Below are positions 4,911 to 6,139 of a DNA stretch of 6,139 bases, piece after piece. The stretch spans positions 1-6,139 of the forward strand of contig DAOVMD010000202.1 in the NCBI GenBank assembly GCA_030630935.1, in the 5' to 3' direction. The DNA is from Candidatus Mcinerneyibacteriota bacterium. Its GTDB lineage: Bacteria; AUK180; JAQVHJ01. Made by a program: the position numbers and the translations under genes. The number at the start of each line of letters is the position of its first letter. The stretch's first letter is position 1. A model generated the notes under the pieces. It was not told the origin of the DNA and did not search any database. It saw only the letters and a list, made by a program, of their open reading frames with translations.

Positions 4911-5303
4911 CTATCCTTTTCCTTCGGATTTAATTTCAAAGAGGTTTCCTGAAAAATCTTTAATAAAGTATTTCTTTCTACCTTCACTTTCTCCGATTAT
5001 AATCTCTATATTATTCTTCTTAACTATTTTTAAAAATATTTCGAGATCTTCTACAGTAATACAAATATGCGGAATGTTGGGTTCGGGAAGTTTGAATCCA
5101 GGAAAGATAAATATCTCGACATTGACCAAACTATTTCCAAAAACCATTACATTAAGATTATGTTGAATCTTAAATATTTCATAGGACAATTTTTCTGGAA
5201 TTTGGAATTCATATAAGATTTTAAATCCTAATATTTTATTATAAAAATTTATTGCGTCTTTTTTATTCTTACTCATTATACCTATGTGATTAAGACTAAT
5301 CAT
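4911..5303 (-). CDS. VOC-superfamily (glyoxalase-fold) metalloprotein
   Basis: A 130-residue single-domain protein of the vicinal oxygen chelate superfamily, which includes glyoxalase I, methylmalonyl-CoA epimerase and antibiotic-binding proteins. The two beta-alpha-beta-beta-beta halves start at ISLNHIGIMSKN and PHICITVEDLE. Four candidate metal ligands occupy the expected places: H6, E63 (VNVEIFIF), H79 (IPHICIT) and E123 (NLFEIK), a complete H-E-H-E set. The substrate cannot be read from the sequence; length and layout are closest to the small glyoxalase/epimerase-like members. The ATG is preceded by AAAGG, and the gene stops five bases before yggS. A palindrome separates it from the deaminase gene upstream. 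Confidence 0.88.
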   Translation of the reverse strand: MISLNHIGIMSKNKKDAINFYNKILGFKILYEFQIPEKLSYEIFKIQHNLNVMVFGNSLVNVEIFIFPGFKLPEPNIPHICITVEDLEIFLKIVKKNNIEIIIGESEGRKKYFIKDFSGNLFEIKSEGKG

Positions 5304-5330
5304 AATATTACCTTTCTAAACCATTATTTT

Positions 5331-5358
5331 TCGGAGTCCGAAGTGATTTCACTTCCGA
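5331..5358. repeat. Nested palindrome between deaminase and VOC genes
   Basis: The core GAAGTGATTTCACTTC (5340-5355) has perfect 7-bp arms and extends outward to TCCGA...TCCGA-type arms with one mismatch. A second palindrome TCGGA-G-TCCGA (5331-5341) shares its right arm with the first, so two alternative hairpins compete. It begins directly after the deaminase stop codon. It may be a processing or partial termination element within an operon, or one copy of a dispersed palindromic repeat; only one copy is in this window. Confidence 0.65.
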
Positions 5359-5784
5359 TTACTTACCGTCTATTTCTGTGATTTCAATATTTAATTTCCT
5401 TGCGGCTTCCGGGATCTTCGGATCGATGTTGTATGCATCCTTAAAAAAGATTTTCTTAATTCCTGAATTCGCAAGTAATTTAAAACAATTCCAACAGGGA
5501 TATGTATTGACATATATATCTGCACCATCAATCATAATCCCGTGTTTGGCAGCTTGAACGATTGCATTTTGTTCAGCATGAATAGTTCTGACACAATGCC
5601 CTGCTACCATATCATGACCTACTTCATCACAATGTTCTAAGCCTGCAATTGAACCATTATAACCTGTTGCAAGGATATTCTTCCCTTTTACAATAACTGC
5701 TCCAACTTCCTTTCTATCACAGGTAGAACGAGTGCTCACCATCTCAGCAATATCCATAAAATAACTATGCCAATCTTTTCTCAT
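5359..5784 (-). CDS. Deoxycytidylate (dCMP) deaminase, ComEB family
   Basis: A 141-residue zinc-dependent deaminase of the cytidine/dCMP deaminase superfamily, converting dCMP to dUMP, the substrate of thymidylate synthase. The zinc site is complete: HAE at 69-71 (H69 ligand, E71 proton shuttle) and PCWNC at 96-100 (C97 and C100 ligands). The start RKDWHSYFMDIAEMVSTRSTC, GAVIVK and the GYNGS loop (41-45) are typical of dCMP rather than tRNA-adenosine deaminases. The CDEVGH...GHCVRTIH segment (52-69) is the insert with extra Cys/His residues seen in this family. AAGGGG lies at normal spacing before the ATG. It follows the PreA-like gene by 72 bases and precedes the VOC gene by 55; shared transcription with both is possible but not shown. 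B. subtilis calls its homologue comEB; that does not imply a competence role here. Confidence 0.93.
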   Translation of the reverse strand: MRKDWHSYFMDIAEMVSTRSTCDRKEVGAVIVKGKNILATGYNGSIAGLEHCDEVGHDMVAGHCVRTIHAEQNAIVQAAKHGIMIDGADIYVNTYPCWNCFKLLANSGIKKIFFKDAYNIDPKIPEAARKLNIEITEIDGK

Positions 5785-5807
5785 CTATAACCCCTTTTAT
5801 ATTTGAA

Positions 5808-5830
5808 CCGTACGATGGTATGTCCCTACG
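5808..5830. repeat. Possible remnant of a palindromic repeat upstream of the deaminase gene
   Basis: The gap between the PreA-like gene and the deaminase contains CGTACGATGGTATGTCCC followed by TACG, with CGTA/TACG at its ends and the word GGTATGTCCC in the middle. Words of the GTAGGGACATACC type are common in dispersed bacterial palindromes, and this looks like one half of such an element. It is a single copy and short, so the call is weak. Confidence 0.2.
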
Positions 5831-5856
5831 AAATTTATAAATAGTTTTTGATTAAA

Positions 5857-6139
5857 TTACTTTATTTCTATACACCCTTCAACCGGGCAAATAGATGCAC
5901 ATAATCCACAACCGGGGCATTTATCTTCATCAACCACCGGTAATCTATCTTCATTTAAAGTAATTGCTCCATGAGCACCATCACTACATGCTATGTAACA
6001 GAGATCGCATTTTATGCATAAATCCCAATTGATTTCTGAGTTTGGATCTGCTTCCTGAACAAGCCCGTCATGTGTAGTAAGGAATGGTAAGGCCTTTCCT
6101 TTAATTTCTTCAATACTATTAAAACCCTTTTCATCAAGA
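5857..6139 (-). CDS. preA: PreA-like dihydropyrimidine dehydrogenase subunit, C-terminal ferredoxin domain (partial)
   Basis: The last 93 codons and TAA stop of a gene whose start lies beyond the right edge. Two 4Fe-4S motifs are seen: CIKCDLCYIAC (fragment residues 41-51) and CPGCGLCASICPVEGC (74-89). The stretch after the first, SDGAHGAI, parallels the ACEDTSHQAI of PreA, and the preceding part (EKGFNSIEEIKGKALP) matches the helix that joins the FMN barrel of PreA to its ferredoxin domain. PreA, with PreT, reduces uracil and thymine to the dihydro forms using NADH in E. coli. The FMN-binding barrel is not visible, so a related flavoprotein such as a dihydroorotate-dehydrogenase-like enzyme or another ferredoxin-fused oxidoreductase remains possible. 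Being next to dCMP deaminase would fit pyrimidine metabolism. Confidence 0.75.
   Translation of the reverse strand, partial: LDEKGFNSIEEIKGKALPFLTTHDGLVQEADPNSEINWDLCIKCDLCYIACSDGAHGAITLNEDRLPVVDEDKCPGCGLCASICPVEGCIEIK

Overview
This is an AT-rich bacterial window in which every well-supported gene reads on the minus strand; a fragment of a plus-strand gene enters at the left edge. Shine-Dalgarno sites of the AGGAGG type precede several genes (both cold-shock genes and the lipoprotein). The N-terminal sequence of the large cyclase and the mix of PreA, dCMP deaminase, YggS and small Csp proteins would fit an uncultured, possibly anaerobic, low-GC bacterium of the FCB/Cloacimonadota sort. That placement is a guess, because no marker gene is present.

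Layout in transcription order (right to left). The right edge holds the C-terminal 93 residues of a PreA-like dihydropyrimidine dehydrogenase subunit with two 4Fe-4S motifs. A dCMP deaminase (5359-5784), a small VOC/glyoxalase-fold protein (4911-5303), the PLP-homeostasis protein YggS (4237-4905) and an unrecognised lipoprotein (3746-4225) follow in the same direction. The last three are spaced by 5 and 11 bases and are surely one transcript; the first two may belong to it, but a strong palindrome lies between the deaminase and the VOC gene. A 373-base gap with three consecutive inverted repeats comes next, then a tandem duplication carrying two nearly identical cold-shock protein genes, each with its own Shine-Dalgarno site and 3' stem-loop. 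After a second gene-poor gap (about 300 bases) the left third is a large signalling protein related to soluble adenylyl cyclase: two cyclase-fold domains followed by an NTPase module.

The cyclase gene looks broken at its 3' end. Family-like sequence stops near residue 725 (about position 198), before the NTPase module is finished and before the usual long helical-repeat region. The remaining 35 residues are lysine-rich, unlike the family, and partly antisense to the end of the plus-strand gene at the left edge, so an old rearrangement junction is likely near 195-205.

The most striking pattern is in the cold-shock pair. The two coding regions differ at 13 of 189 bases (11 silent, 2 changing a residue), while the 79 bases after the stop codon, including a 13-bp stem-loop, are identical in both copies. 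Either the 3' untranslated region is under strong selection as an RNA element, or it has been homogenised. No mobile element, CRISPR array, tRNA or rRNA was seen.
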